A DNA stretch of 64,000 nt from positions 62,001 through 126,000 of the forward strand of contig LADN01000070.1 in NCBI GenBank assembly GCA_000961585.1, in the 5' to 3' direction. The stretch comes from Peptococcaceae bacterium BRH_c4a. Its GTDB lineage: Bacteria; Bacillota; Desulfotomaculia; Desulfotomaculales; Desulfocucumaceae. The position numbers and the translations under genes are program-made. Positions 1 through 7,554 of the stretch are shown here, in pieces (positions within the stretch are counted from its first letter, which is position 1; the number at the start of each line of letters is the position of its first letter). A model generated the notes under the pieces. That model was not told the origin of the DNA and searched no databases. It saw only the letters and a program-made list of their open reading frames with translations.

Positions 1-488
1 CAGGCTAACCGATAGGGTGTGAATTTAAATGCATTGATTATCTGCGTCCTGGTTTTTCCGTCGAAGGCCTTTAGGATGCTGCTTTCATCCAGGACAACAC
101 CGGCCAAATCACAGGTATCGAAGTTTTTCAACATTTCGTAGTTGGTTATATTGATCCCGGGCTTTACTTCTAATTGGTCCCGGCAGTAGTTTACCTGAAT
201 ATCAAACTTCTGTCCTTCCCTGACGGTCTGTGCCGCAACGGCCAGGGGCGCAAGTATTAATACGTTCCCGCCTGTATTTTTGTGAATATACATTGCCCAT
301 TCTAACTGCATACCGGTCTTGCCCAGGCCGGTCCCGGCAAATATTGCCGATTTTCCCTTTGCCAATGCCCACCGTACAATGTCCCGTTGGAAGGTAAAAA
401 GCTTAGGGTTTATATTGGAACTGGGAACAATTATCCCGGAAGGCTGAATTACTATCCTTTTGGATTCAAGAAATTCCTGGTATTCCAT
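1..488 (-). CDS. Phage-type SF2 helicase, N-terminal part (runs off window)
   Basis: Only about 162 residues are visible; the gene continues beyond the left edge. Reading leftward from the ATG at 488, residues 51-58 form a Walker A loop (AGTGLGKT) and residues 133-137 (LDESS) fit a superfamily 2 motif II. SF2 helicases of this kind use ATP to unwind or remodel DNA and are common in replication modules of tailed phages. The start codon shares one base with the stop of the upstream small gene, so it belongs to the leftward early operon. The subfamily cannot be fixed because motifs III-VI are outside the window. Confidence 0.75.
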   Translation of the reverse strand, partial: MEYQEFLESKRIVIQPSGIIVPSSNINPKLFTFQRDIVRWALAKGKSAIFAGTGLGKTGMQLEWAMYIHKNTGGNVLILAPLAVAAQTVREGQKFDIQVNYCRDQLEVKPGINITNYEMLKNFDTCDLAGVVLDESSILKAFDGKTRTQIINAFKFTPYRLA

Positions 489-670
489 TAAAATACCCCC
501 ACCACCGCGGCCACCGCAAGCAGCACCGCCGCCACTCCATAAATCCCCGGATTTCCATAAATCCCCGCATTTCCCCACTTCCGGGAAATAACATAATATC
601 TCACGGCACAGTGGGCAAAGTATCCAGCAAAGAAAATAAAAAATAAAGAGATAATCATTGATTTAATCAT
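488..670 (-). CDS. Small two-helix membrane protein of the element
   Basis: A 60-residue protein with a hydrophobic N-terminal helix (about residues 4-22) and a second one near the C terminus (residues 45-60), separated by a short polar loop containing a repeated GIYGNPGIYG stretch. It overlaps the nuclease gene upstream by 4 bases and the helicase downstream by 1 base, which supports translation as part of the operon. No family is recognised; a holin-like or membrane-anchor role is possible but nothing in the sequence proves it. Confidence 0.5.
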   Translation of the reverse strand: MIKSMIISLFFIFFAGYFAHCAVRYYVISRKWGNAGIYGNPGIYGVAAVLLAVAAVVGVF

Positions 671-1755
671 ACTCCCTGGTCAACCCCCTTCGCCTCCATG
701 GCATTACTCACCCGATCCAACCTACCCAAACACCTACCCAGAACCATTTCCCCGGCCACCCCGCCAGGCAGCTTCCCGTTATCCCCCAACTCCTTAACCG
801 ACTCCTCAATCACTACACGGGCATCCCTGGTGCGGATTTCCCTTTTGGAGCCAAGGAGTTGAAGGTATTCCGACATCTTTTCCTTATTCTTTGACCGCTC
901 AATTTCCCGCTCCAACTTCTCTCTTGAAAGACACTCATGTCCCGGCCTCTGAGACTGCAGAACAATGCCCCTGGCTTTATATCTTCCTGGCCCCTCAATG
1001 CTTACCAGGCCCACCTTTAACTCCCGGTTAATCTCGCCTATGTCCCTGGAAAGGTGGCAGACTGCCCCATAATTGACTATTAATGTTCCGTTGAGCAGAT
1101 AGGTGGCTTCGTGGCCATTATGAAGGTGGCCGTTAACAATGATGTCAGGCACCAGGGAGGATGGACAACAACAAGGCTCATTGAACGTAGTATACCTATG
1201 CCTCCGCCCCTCCCGGTCAGTTTTATTTTCCTTATCTGTGATGTACCATGGGTGATCCGGCATCAATGCCCCGTGGGTAAGGTGGATTGTAACCTGTGCC
1301 AGTCTCTCCTTTATGCAGTATTGAGTTATGTCCCAGTCAGTATTTTCGTCATAAGGATGGCCGGTTACAGCAAATCCATAATCCAGGGAAACAAATGGAT
1401 TGTCGTATGCATCCCAGATAACACCGGCAGCCCTCAACACGCCATATGGGGCCGCCTTCAAATCTTCCCTGTTCGTCGTCTCTTTGCAGTGGTTACCGTC
1501 AATCGCAATCACCGGACAGGGAAACCTTTTTATTGCCTCAATAAATTCTGTCTTTACACGGTCACTCATTAAGTGGGTGTCGGTTACATCCCCCGGAATA
1601 AGGACAGCAGCGCAATTATGTTCCCGGGCCAACTCGGCACATTCGGTTAAAATATTAAGTCCATCCTGCTTATAGGCGGCAGGGTTCGGCAAGTATGCTT
1701 CCGGACCTTTGCCGGAGTGGTGGGGGTCGGTTATTGTGAGGAGGTTAATTGTCAT
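667..1755 (-). CDS. SbcD/Mre11-like metallophosphoesterase
   Basis: This 362-residue protein carries the metallophosphoesterase signature motifs in order: D-x-H near residues 10-12 (TDPHH), GDVTD near 55, GNH near 87, a TH near 160 and NGHLHNGH near 213. These residues bind two metal ions in SbcD/Mre11 nucleases, which process DNA ends together with an SbcC/Rad50 ATPase. A Rad50-like ATPase, split into two genes (4797-6584 and 2380-3048), lies just upstream in the same operon, so a phage recombination or end-processing complex is the likely setting (inference). It overlaps both neighbours by 4 bases, indicating tight coupling. A non-nuclease phosphoesterase role cannot be excluded. Confidence 0.8.
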   Translation of the reverse strand: MTINLLTITDPHHSGKGPEAYLPNPAAYKQDGLNILTECAELAREHNCAAVLIPGDVTDTHLMSDRVKTEFIEAIKRFPCPVIAIDGNHCKETTNREDLKAAPYGVLRAAGVIWDAYDNPFVSLDYGFAVTGHPYDENTDWDITQYCIKERLAQVTIHLTHGALMPDHPWYITDKENKTDREGRRHRYTTFNEPCCCPSSLVPDIIVNGHLHNGHEATYLLNGTLIVNYGAVCHLSRDIGEINRELKVGLVSIEGPGRYKARGIVLQSQRPGHECLSREKLEREIERSKNKEKMSEYLQLLGSKREIRTRDARVVIEESVKELGDNGKLPGGVAGEMVLGRCLGRLDRVSNAMEAKGVDQGV

Positions 1756-2135
1756 TTCGGGGATACCTCCAGTAATTCAGGATTTTCAAAGATGTTACCA
1801 ATAACTTCTCCATTTTCAACAGTGGAAAGAGTTACTGCTTCATCGTCAATGCCTTTGTAGTCAAGATAGAAACCGGTTTCCTTTTCATCCCACTTCACCA
1901 AAAATCTTCCCATGCCCTCATCGACATCGACAATATCTCCATTGTAAACCTCTTTGCCATTGCGGTCTTTTCGGCCGGTGAAAAACTGGACTATGTGGGT
2001 GTCGGCCCTGACCATGCAGGGAAATGACCTTTTCGTACTCATGTGCATAATAAACCCATTGGGTTTAATGGCTATTTCGTCTTTTTCCCACTCATTGTTG
2101 TTCTTACACCAAACACGATATTTTATTGGAAACAT
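1752..2135 (-). CDS. YopX-family phage protein
   Basis: A 127-residue protein with the YopX-family hallmark TGRKDRNGKEVYNGDIV at about residues 53-69, followed by a beta-rich region ending in a GEVIGNIFENPELL segment typical of the C terminus. YopX proteins are small phage and prophage proteins of unknown biochemical role, usually found in early or replication regions. A GGAGGTG ribosome site lies about 8 bases before the ATG at 2135. The stop overlaps the metallophosphoesterase start by 4 bases. The family assignment is from motif recognition only. Confidence 0.8.
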   Translation of the reverse strand: MFPIKYRVWCKNNNEWEKDEIAIKPNGFIMHMSTKRSFPCMVRADTHIVQFFTGRKDRNGKEVYNGDIVDVDEGMGRFLVKWDEKETGFYLDYKGIDDEAVTLSTVENGEVIGNIFENPELLEVSPK

Positions 2136-2328
2136 TACATTTACACCTCCGCCTTTTTATTTTCCTTCCCTGCCTTCTCCTTCTCTCCCTCTCCCTCATC
2201 TCCGCCACCCTCTCGGCCCACCTAAACCCATTCCGCTCACACTTAGCCTCATCCCTGCACCAGCACTCCTCGCACTTGCCCTTTTCTTTCAAAGGAGGAA
2301 TAAAACAAACATACTCAAGCCAGGTCAT
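2104..2328 (-). CDS. Small Cys-rich basic protein
   Basis: A 74-residue candidate with a Cys cluster (KCEECWCRDEAKC, residues about 18-30) that could bind zinc, followed by a strongly Arg/Lys-rich helix. Its ATG overlaps the TGA of a 17-codon leader frame (2325-2378) that has its own ribosome-site-like GGGTG upstream, a coupling arrangement that supports translation. The last 32 bases run into the YopX gene in another frame. No family is recognised. The extreme Arg content of the second half may mean that the true protein is shorter. Confidence 0.4.
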   Translation of the reverse strand: MTWLEYVCFIPPLKEKGKCEECWCRDEAKCERNGFRWAERVAEMRERERRRRQGRKIKRRRCKCNVSNKISCLV

Positions 2329-2379
2329 TTTCGGCGGAAAACTTCTTCCTTGGTCAAAGCGTATCTTTTATCGGACATC

Positions 2380-3048
2380 CTATTTCACCCTTTCAACCTT
2401 ACTGGTCATTTCTTTTACTTTGACCACCCGATAGACCACATCCCCGGCTTTCTCCAACCCCTCATTATGGGTAATAAAGAGAAACTGCAACCCCGCCTCC
2501 CTGACAAACTCCTTCAGAAAAAAGGCCACATTCTCAGTTTTCTTATCTCCCCCCTGCCGGTCCACATGTTTTGCCGGTTCATCCCGGGAGAATAATCCCT
2601 GGGGAGGTGGGTCAAGTAACTGACTGAAAGACAAATCCTGAATGAGGCTTACTATGTCAGATACCCCGCCCCCTGATTGTTCGTCGGGGTCAAAAGCTTC
2701 ATACTCTCCATCTTCCCCCTCCCGCTTCAGCACTTCCCGCCATGCCCCCGGCTCTCCCCGGTAGGTATCAAACCGGAACCTAAACAACCTATCATCCTCC
2801 CAGAGAAGCTGCAGGGCCATGGATACCGGTTCCTCCATCCTGGACACCAAATCATTCATCATTGATCTACTGGCATGAGATAGAACAACCTGCTCGGCAT
2901 CCAGGTGGCGGATCTCGTGGCGAAGGGAGAGCAGGGAGTCGGTTTTTTCAAGTTGTTGATTCAGGAGGAGGTTACGGGCGCCAACCCCCTCCTGATATTT
3001 TTGTTTCATTGATTCCAGGGCGGAATTCATAAGGTCTATATTGCTCAT
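2380..3048 (-). CDS. C-terminal lobe of a split Rad50/SbcC-like ATPase
   Basis: This 222-residue protein matches the C-terminal half of SMC/Rad50-type ATPases. It has a coiled N-terminal helix, an SGGG signature at about residues 125-128 (replacing LSGGE), a Walker B-like SRDEP at 154-158 with HVDR after it, and an H-loop FITHN near 191-195. It has no Walker A. The missing N-terminal lobe with Walker A is encoded separately at 4797-6584, so two polypeptides probably assemble into one ATPase that works with the SbcD-like nuclease at 667-1755 (inference). A GGGAGGT site sits 8 bases before the ATG. Such two-gene arrangements occur in Firmicute phages. Confidence 0.7.
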   Translation of the reverse strand: MSNIDLMNSALESMKQKYQEGVGARNLLLNQQLEKTDSLLSLRHEIRHLDAEQVVLSHASRSMMNDLVSRMEEPVSMALQLLWEDDRLFRFRFDTYRGEPGAWREVLKREGEDGEYEAFDPDEQSGGGVSDIVSLIQDLSFSQLLDPPPQGLFSRDEPAKHVDRQGGDKKTENVAFFLKEFVREAGLQFLFITHNEGLEKAGDVVYRVVKVKEMTSKVERVK

Positions 3049-3262
3049 CCGGTAATACCTCCCGGTAAGTTATTTCAATACTTTTTATGGTTGGGATAAA
3101 TCTGAAGTCACAGCACCAACACCGGCACTTTTCATTTACCTGATTATCCGCCATGATGGAGATTGAACTGCAACACCGTGGGCAGGATACCAGGGCCATG
3201 GCGTGGCTTACTTCTTGGACCATGAGGGTTTTGGACGTTTTGATGTTACCGCTCACAATCAA
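2972..3262 (-). CDS. Zinc-ribbon small protein
   Basis: A 96-residue frame with a Cys-x2-Cys pair (SCPRCC) and a second Cys group (KCRCWCC) about 20 residues later, as in zinc ribbons. The true start may be one of the internal Met codons (MVQEV or MALVS), which would leave a compact metal-binding domain. It overlaps the gene upstream by 17 bases, and its tail overlaps the following ATPase-lobe gene by 77 bases, which is unusually long. No function is recognised; small Cys-rich proteins are frequent in this part of the element. Confidence 0.5.
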   Translation of the reverse strand: MIVSGNIKTSKTLMVQEVSHAMALVSCPRCCSSISIMADNQVNEKCRCWCCDFRFIPTIKSIEITYREVLPDEQYRPYEFRPGINETKISGGGWRP

Positions 3263-3467
3263 TAACCCCTTCCCTGATCAATCTCTGCCGCAAACCATAT
3301 ATTTCATTGCACCTTTTGCAGTCAGTAACAACCTTCATCTTTCCCCGGTAGGTCGTATGCTCCTTGCACCCATTCGCTAGGATGACCAGTATTTCAATGT
3401 GGCGGTTAGCACGGCGCAGAGCTTCCGTGTTGTCTATGGCTTCCTGCATGGAAAATGCGGGTGGCAT
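3246..3467 (-). CDS. Small hypothetical phage protein
   Basis: A 73-residue protein with an N-terminal helical stretch and two closely spaced cysteines (DCKRC) plus one isolated Cys on each side. A strong GGAGGTC ribosome site lies 9 bases before the ATG at 3467. It overlaps the following zinc-ribbon frame by 17 bases. No homologous family is recognised; the conserved-looking operon position and the ribosome site are the main evidence that it is expressed. Confidence 0.5.
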   Translation of the reverse strand: MPPAFSMQEAIDNTEALRRANRHIEILVILANGCKEHTTYRGKMKVVTDCKRCNEIYGLRQRLIREGVIDCER

Positions 3468-3470
3468 AAT

Positions 3471-3608
3471 TTATTTGACCTCCTTCTTATCTTCCTTCTT
3501 TTCCTCCTGGGACGGAATTTCAGCACCACATTCAGGGCAAATCCAGACTCCCTCGGCATCTGCGCTGTACCATGTGGCGTTGCAGTGGGGGCAGATTCTA
3601 CTGACCAT
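3471..3608 (-). CDS. 45-residue zinc-ribbon protein
   Basis: A very short gene read leftward from the ATG at 3608. Its product has two Cys-x2-Cys pairs, CPHC near residue 6 and CPEC near residue 24, which is a textbook zinc-ribbon spacing, followed by a charged Glu/Lys tail. The start overlaps the stop of the preceding gene in a TAATG arrangement, which supports coupled translation. Single zinc ribbons of this size are typical phage accessory proteins; the partner is unknown. Confidence 0.6.
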   Translation of the reverse strand: MVSRICPHCNATWYSADAEGVWICPECGAEIPSQEEKKEDKKEVK

Positions 3609-3775
3609 TACTTATCACCCGCCTCACAATAAGCCTTACCCCGCCATTTTTTCTCCCCGCACTTCCGGCAAATCTGATAGTCCCACCAGTCATTATGGCA
3701 AAAGTAATATTTCAGGATTTCCGATCCCCAGTCATGATCACAGGGGAATAACATTTTTAATAGCCAGCCAAACAT
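3608..3775 (-). CDS. 55-residue Cys/Trp-rich protein
   Basis: A short gene whose product has a hydrophobic start, then C-D-H-D-W, a YYFCHND stretch and a CRKCGEKKW segment, giving Cys/His positions that could hold one zinc ion. Both of its ends overlap neighbours in TAATG junctions (with 3775-3987 upstream and 3471-3608 downstream), a pattern repeated along this operon. No family is recognised. Confidence 0.55.
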   Translation of the reverse strand: MFGWLLKMLFPCDHDWGSEILKYYFCHNDWWDYQICRKCGEKKWRGKAYCEAGDK

Positions 3776-3987
3776 TAGGAGTCACCCGCCTTTTTCTCTA
3801 GTTCAAAGCACAGACAACAACAGGTGTTTGTATTTGAAAAATCTATTATGTCACCGTCTACAAAATCTGAAATCACAATGGTATCCTTGATACACCTATG
3901 CAAAAATTCCCCACGCTTATTTTTTGCTCTTGATTTTTTTTTACTTCTGTATCTGCAATTATCCCTATAACAATAAACATTAGCCAT
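3775..3987 (-). CDS. 70-residue Cys-rich protein
   Basis: The product starts with YCYRDNCRYRS and ends with a dense CCCLCFE cluster, separated by a Val/Ile-rich segment. The layout resembles small Cys-rich proteins with a V-x-C-x4-C start found in Clostridia and their phages, but I do not assign a family. A GGGGAG ribosome site precedes the ATG. It overlaps the next gene in a TAATG junction. Confidence 0.5.
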   Translation of the reverse strand: MANVYCYRDNCRYRSKKKSRAKNKRGEFLHRCIKDTIVISDFVDGDIIDFSNTNTCCCLCFELEKKAGDS

Positions 3988-4102
3988 TTATTATCACTCC
4001 CCACCAGCCTTTTCCGCAGAGACTTTCAGTAAGTTGAAAATTAACATGGGAAGGGTGATTATTGTTTTCAGGCTTTTCCTTTTCCTGTCCCTGCTTATCC
4101 AT
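3980..4102 (-). CDS. Possible 40-residue protein
   Basis: A short frame from an ATG at 4102 with a charged N terminus rich in Gln, Glu and Lys and a CGKGWWG tail. Its last codons overlap the start of the Cys-rich gene in a different frame. Only a G-rich run and no clear ribosome site precede it, so expression is uncertain. It fills what would otherwise be a 140-base gap in a very compact operon. Confidence 0.3.
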   Translation of the reverse strand: MDKQGQEKEKPENNNHPSHVNFQLTESLCGKGWWGVIING

Positions 4103-4126
4103 CACCGATTAACCACCCCCCCCTGA

Positions 4127-4393
4127 TTAATTGCCTTTGTATTCATCCGGTATCATGCTTGCCACCTGCTGGAGCCCCTCCACTATCTCCTGATCCAACT
4201 TAGCAATCTCCGCCTCCAAATTCTCCGGTTCAACCCCTAACCCCCGGACCTCTCCCTCTAATTCCTGCAGTCTCTTTTCGGCGTTGGCCTTGTCGGCCTC
4301 GGCCCGGACACGGGCGGTCTCCATTTTTTTGAGGGCGGCGCGGCGGGCTTCTATTTGGGTGGTGTAGTTGGGTGTTGTGTTTTGAATGGACAT
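4127..4393 (-). CDS. Coiled-coil small protein
   Basis: An 88-residue, mostly helical protein with heptad-like Glu/Lys/Ala-rich repeats from about residue 12 to 75, predicted to form a coiled coil. A clear AAGGAGGT ribosome site precedes the ATG at 4393. It lies between the two halves of the split Rad50-like ATPase, itself a coiled-coil system, so a structural partner role is conceivable but only a guess. Confidence 0.55.
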   Translation of the reverse strand: MSIQNTTPNYTTQIEARRAALKKMETARVRAEADKANAEKRLQELEGEVRGLGVEPENLEAEIAKLDQEIVEGLQQVASMIPDEYKGN

Positions 4394-4409
4394 TTTAATA
4401 ATTACCTCC

Positions 4410-4706
4410 TTATTTAAAACTGGGATGTTGGTCTTTCCACTTTTGGTATTTTAAGAAATTCAATTCTTTTTCTTCTACCGATTTACAGGGATAGATCCTG
4501 CCACTTATGCATCTGTCGTAACAATTCCACTTATCTTCACAATGGAAGCAATCGGTTATTTTCTCATTTGTTTTTTGCCATATTTCTCGTATATTAGCCA
4601 TTGCTCCACATTTGAGGCATTTGTGCTTCGATTCATAAATATTGCCACTCTCTTTGCTTTCTGTATTTTTAACGGCAATACTCTTACAGTAATGGCAGTA
4701 TTCCAT
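4410..4706 (-). CDS. Cys-rich zinc-finger-like protein
   Basis: From the ATG at 4706 the product begins EYCHYCKSI, has a second pair KCLKCG about 30 residues on, and a later CFHCEDKWNCYDRC segment, giving at least three Cys-x2-Cys type groups that could bind two zinc ions. The frame stays open to a GTG at 4790, which would add 28 hydrophobic and basic residues; I prefer the shorter start because the Cys motif then sits at the N terminus and a G-rich run precedes it. Function unknown. Confidence 0.5.
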   Translation of the reverse strand: MEYCHYCKSIAVKNTESKESGNIYESKHKCLKCGAMANIREIWQKTNEKITDCFHCEDKWNCYDRCISGRIYPCKSVEEKELNFLKYQKWKDQHPSFK

Positions 4707-4796
4707 GACCCCGCCCTGGTTTTTAAAAACCCAATACAGAAAAACCCTAACTTTGGCTAAAAAACTAATATTTTTCTTCAACGACACCACCCTTTC

Positions 4797-6584
4797 TTAT
4801 TCCACCGCCGCCAGCACCTCACCAACCACCTTGCACCCCTCGCAGATCCCGGCCTCCAAAAGCAACTCCCTATACTCCTGGGTGGTAGTGTCAATTTTGG
4901 CAGTGAGATTATTAACCTGCCCGGAGTAACTGTCCACATTGAAGGCTGCTACCTTTATCTGCCCCGGGAAGGGAGTTAAGCGGTTTAATGTAAGCGCCTT
5001 GGCTTCAATCTGGGTAAGAACCCTATTCCCCCAACCAACTCCCTCCGTGGCCGCCAGCACATTACCGGACAGGGCCAATTCATCTTTCTGTGAGGAGATT
5101 TCTTTTTCCAGTTCCCGGAGTTTCTTGACTTTAGGGATTGCCAGTTCCACCCCGGCCAAAACCTCCTTCCCTTTGTCGGTGTCCGCAGTCAGGGCAATGG
5201 TTTTGTTATGCCGAAAAATATCCCTCTGAATATTCGCTATCCCCACCTGTGAACTCAGCAAAGAACTTCTGGTACGATTGGACTCCGAAAGGTGCTCTAA
5301 GCTCTCAGCGGCCTTTTTGTGGCCCTCGGTGGCCCTTAAAATTGTGTCGGCATGGGTGATTTTTGCGGCTTCGCCCTGAATGTCTTTTTGTAACCTTCTC
5401 AGGGTAGAAAGGGTGGCGTTCCTCTCGGCCATGGTGGTTATAATGGTTGACATTTCGGGTGCGGACTTGGTGTCGGTAATAACTTTTTCCGAATCTCGTA
5501 ACTCTGCAAATGACACATAAATCTGATCGCATAAGGCATTAAGCCTTTTGAAAAGACTGTGTGATACTTCCAGACGAGAAAGACTTTCCTGCCCCCTGAC
5601 AACGCTATCGGTGGCCCGTAAAATAATATTGGCACTACCCAGGGTGACTTTTTGGGTATTGATATTATCCAGGGCAGAAGCAAGTCTCTGAACAATTCCC
5701 ATATTTCTTTCTGTCCGCCCCAGCCATGCATCCACCTGAAGAATAGCCTTATTTAGAAAGAATCGCCTATTATTTGCTTCAAAGAGCTGTCTTTGTTCTT
5801 CTTGGATGTTTTCCAGAGCGGCCAACAACTTACCCCTTAACTCCTGCTTCCGGCCAATTTCCACCAACGCCGCCTCAACCTTTTCGATATCTCCTCCCAG
5901 AACTTCCAGCCAATCATAACCCTTCACTTCCTCATCCAGGGCGGTAATTTCCTTATCCAGAACGGTTTCCTGTTTCCTCCCCCGGATGATCTCCGTCCCC
6001 ACCTCTTTCAGGGCAGCGTCAACCTCCAGCGTCCCGGCCAGTATCCCCAGAACCCTATATCTTTCGTTAGGTGATTTGTCACCCAGGAAGGGGCCGTCTA
6101 GCTGGCGGTTAAAGTTAAAGTTAAGGGTGGTTCCGCCTATGACCACAGGGCGCACACCGGTAATTTCCTGGATGGCCTCGGGAACGTGGCCCTGGCGGCC
6201 GCCGCCCTCAATAACCACTGTTTCCAGTTTACATCCTTCACCTATGCCGCCCCTGGCAATCTCCCACCACGCCTTGCCGGCATCGGTATTCCGCCCCTTC
6301 CAGCACCAGGACACTGTTAAGTTATCCGGGGTGTCATATATTACTGCTATGGAGGCAGACTTACATTTACGGCGGACTATTTCTTTTGTCGGAACGTCAT
6401 TAAAAAACAGTTTGCGAAGTGCGCGGGAAGCTAAGGTGGTTTTGCCGGTGTCACTACCGCCCACTATAACAGTTAATTTTCCTGAAGGCGCGGGCTCAAT
6501 TTCAGCAAAGGGAAGGCTTTGAATGTTTTTAAGTCGGATTAGTTTGATAGGTGGACGGAATGAATCTTCCCGTTTCGACATCAC
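4797..6584 (-). CDS. N-terminal lobe and coiled coil of a split Rad50/SbcC-like ATPase
   Basis: This 595-residue protein opens with an ABC/SMC-type N-terminal lobe: Walker A GGSDTGKT at residues 42-49 and a Q-loop-like region near FNRQLDGPFL at about 163. A long helical region with repeating 20-40-residue coiled-coil segments follows and runs to the C terminus. It has no signature motif, Walker B or H-loop; those are encoded at 2380-3048. Together they resemble one Rad50-like ATPase cut in two. Translation starts at GTG 6584 (or ATG 6581), overlapping the HNH gene stop. The likely job is DNA end processing or recombination with the SbcD-like nuclease (inference). Confidence 0.75.
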   Translation of the reverse strand: MMSKREDSFRPPIKLIRLKNIQSLPFAEIEPAPSGKLTVIVGGSDTGKTTLASRALRKLFFNDVPTKEIVRRKCKSASIAVIYDTPDNLTVSWCWKGRNTDAGKAWWEIARGGIGEGCKLETVVIEGGGRQGHVPEAIQEITGVRPVVIGGTTLNFNFNRQLDGPFLGDKSPNERYRVLGILAGTLEVDAALKEVGTEIIRGRKQETVLDKEITALDEEVKGYDWLEVLGGDIEKVEAALVEIGRKQELRGKLLAALENIQEEQRQLFEANNRRFFLNKAILQVDAWLGRTERNMGIVQRLASALDNINTQKVTLGSANIILRATDSVVRGQESLSRLEVSHSLFKRLNALCDQIYVSFAELRDSEKVITDTKSAPEMSTIITTMAERNATLSTLRRLQKDIQGEAAKITHADTILRATEGHKKAAESLEHLSESNRTRSSLLSSQVGIANIQRDIFRHNKTIALTADTDKGKEVLAGVELAIPKVKKLRELEKEISSQKDELALSGNVLAATEGVGWGNRVLTQIEAKALTLNRLTPFPGQIKVAAFNVDSYSGQVNNLTAKIDTTTQEYRELLLEAGICEGCKVVGEVLAAVE

Positions 6585-7363
6585 GGCAACCCCCCCCTTT
6601 CCTTGAATGTTAATCCAGCAAGTGCATATGTGTTTTTTAGACCACCAAAGCGTTTTTCGTAAGTACCGTAACTTGGAATATCGAGCTCATCGTCAATATC
6701 TTTTTTACTTGGCAATCTGCCTATTCTTTCCGATAATTCTCGTATTTGCTGCAAAAGCCACTCATTTGACTTTGCTGTCGTCTTGAGGCGGTTAAAGTAT
6801 TTTGGCTCCATTTCTTCCAGTCCAGCAGCAACCACCGCATCATATAAACTGCCAAACCTGACATTATATAATTTTGAATAAGGCATATCTGCCTGAATGT
6901 CAATATCCTTACCTCTTGGTAGTCTGTTTAGTGAAAGAGCCAACTCCCTAAATTTACTTATTAAAAATTCGTCAGTATATCTAATGTGCGATCTGTGATG
7001 CTCCCTGCATTCCATTGCACGCAAGTTTTCTGGGTTATCATCAAGCGTATTCCGGTTAATATGATGAACATGTTCCCACGACTCCAAGTGTCTTTTAAGT
7101 TGAGCCTCTATGACTGCTCTGGCAAAGTAGACTCTTGAGCCATCACGGCAGATAATAACCCACCTTGCCCCACCGTCTTTTTTATGGAGAGATAAACCCA
7201 TATTATAGTGACAATTTAGGCTTCCATGTTGATTGTGTCCGTGAATATATTTTATGGGCTTTCCATTTACCCATCCGTTTTTCTTGTGACCATAAGGAGC
7301 TAATTTTGTTTTTTGCCCGCAGCCACACTGACAATATCCTTCGGGTATGCTTATAGCCATCAC
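6581..7363 (-). CDS. HNH homing-type endonuclease
   Basis: A 260-residue protein with an N-terminal Cys group (CQCGCG), an HNH nuclease core around residues 95-125 (HVHHINRNTLDDNPENL followed by EHHRSH) and two C-terminal copies of a helical repeat ending in FGSLYDAVVAAGL and FGGLKNTYALAGL. The latter are the homing-endonuclease-associated repeats that bind DNA. HNH proteins cut DNA with a divalent metal ion. The gene sits inside the early operon, overlapping the ATPase start by 4 bases, as expected of a free-standing phage homing endonuclease. Whether it still mobilises itself is unknown. Confidence 0.85.
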   Translation of the reverse strand: MMAISIPEGYCQCGCGQKTKLAPYGHKKNGWVNGKPIKYIHGHNQHGSLNCHYNMGLSLHKKDGGARWVIICRDGSRVYFARAVIEAQLKRHLESWEHVHHINRNTLDDNPENLRAMECREHHRSHIRYTDEFLISKFRELALSLNRLPRGKDIDIQADMPYSKLYNVRFGSLYDAVVAAGLEEMEPKYFNRLKTTAKSNEWLLQQIRELSERIGRLPSKKDIDDELDIPSYGTYEKRFGGLKNTYALAGLTFKERGGLP

Positions 7364-7379
7364 CCCTTAGTTTTATTTT

Positions 7380-7407
7380 CCCGCCCCGACTGGCTCAGCG
7401 GGGCGGG
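7380..7407. other. Perfect GC hairpin upstream of the HNH gene
   Basis: A 9-bp perfect inverted repeat (CCCGCCCCG / CGGGGCGGG) with a 10-base loop lies just before the HNH gene in the leftward reading direction. No T-run follows on the minus strand, so it is not a standard terminator for the operon; a T-rich stretch lies on the wrong side. It could act as an attenuator, RNA-processing site or boundary of inserted DNA. Confidence 0.5.
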
Positions 7408-7493
7408 AATGTTAAATTTGGTGAAAAAATAATTAATCTGTTGGCGACATTAATTCCTTGCCCACAAGTCACCATGCAGGCCAGCCGCCGCAT
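7395..7493 (-). CDS. Possible 32-residue leader peptide
   Basis: A short frame from an ATG at 7493, preceded by AAAGGAG about 11 bases upstream, ending inside the GC hairpin at 7380-7407. A translated leader ending in a hairpin would fit an attenuation-like arrangement before the HNH gene, but this rests only on the ribosome site and the geometry. The encoded sequence has no recognisable domain. Confidence 0.25.
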   Translation of the reverse strand: MRRLACMVTCGQGINVANRLIIFSPNLTFPPR

Positions 7494-7554
7494 TTTGACC
7501 AACTCCTTTCTGGGGGTTATTTTGTTAATTATTAAATTCTTAATTATTAAATTC

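Noticed and set aside
1111-2595. Long plus-strand frames opposite the nuclease, YopX and ATPase-lobe genes
   Set aside because: The minus-strand genes here have family motifs and ribosome sites; the plus frames have neither.
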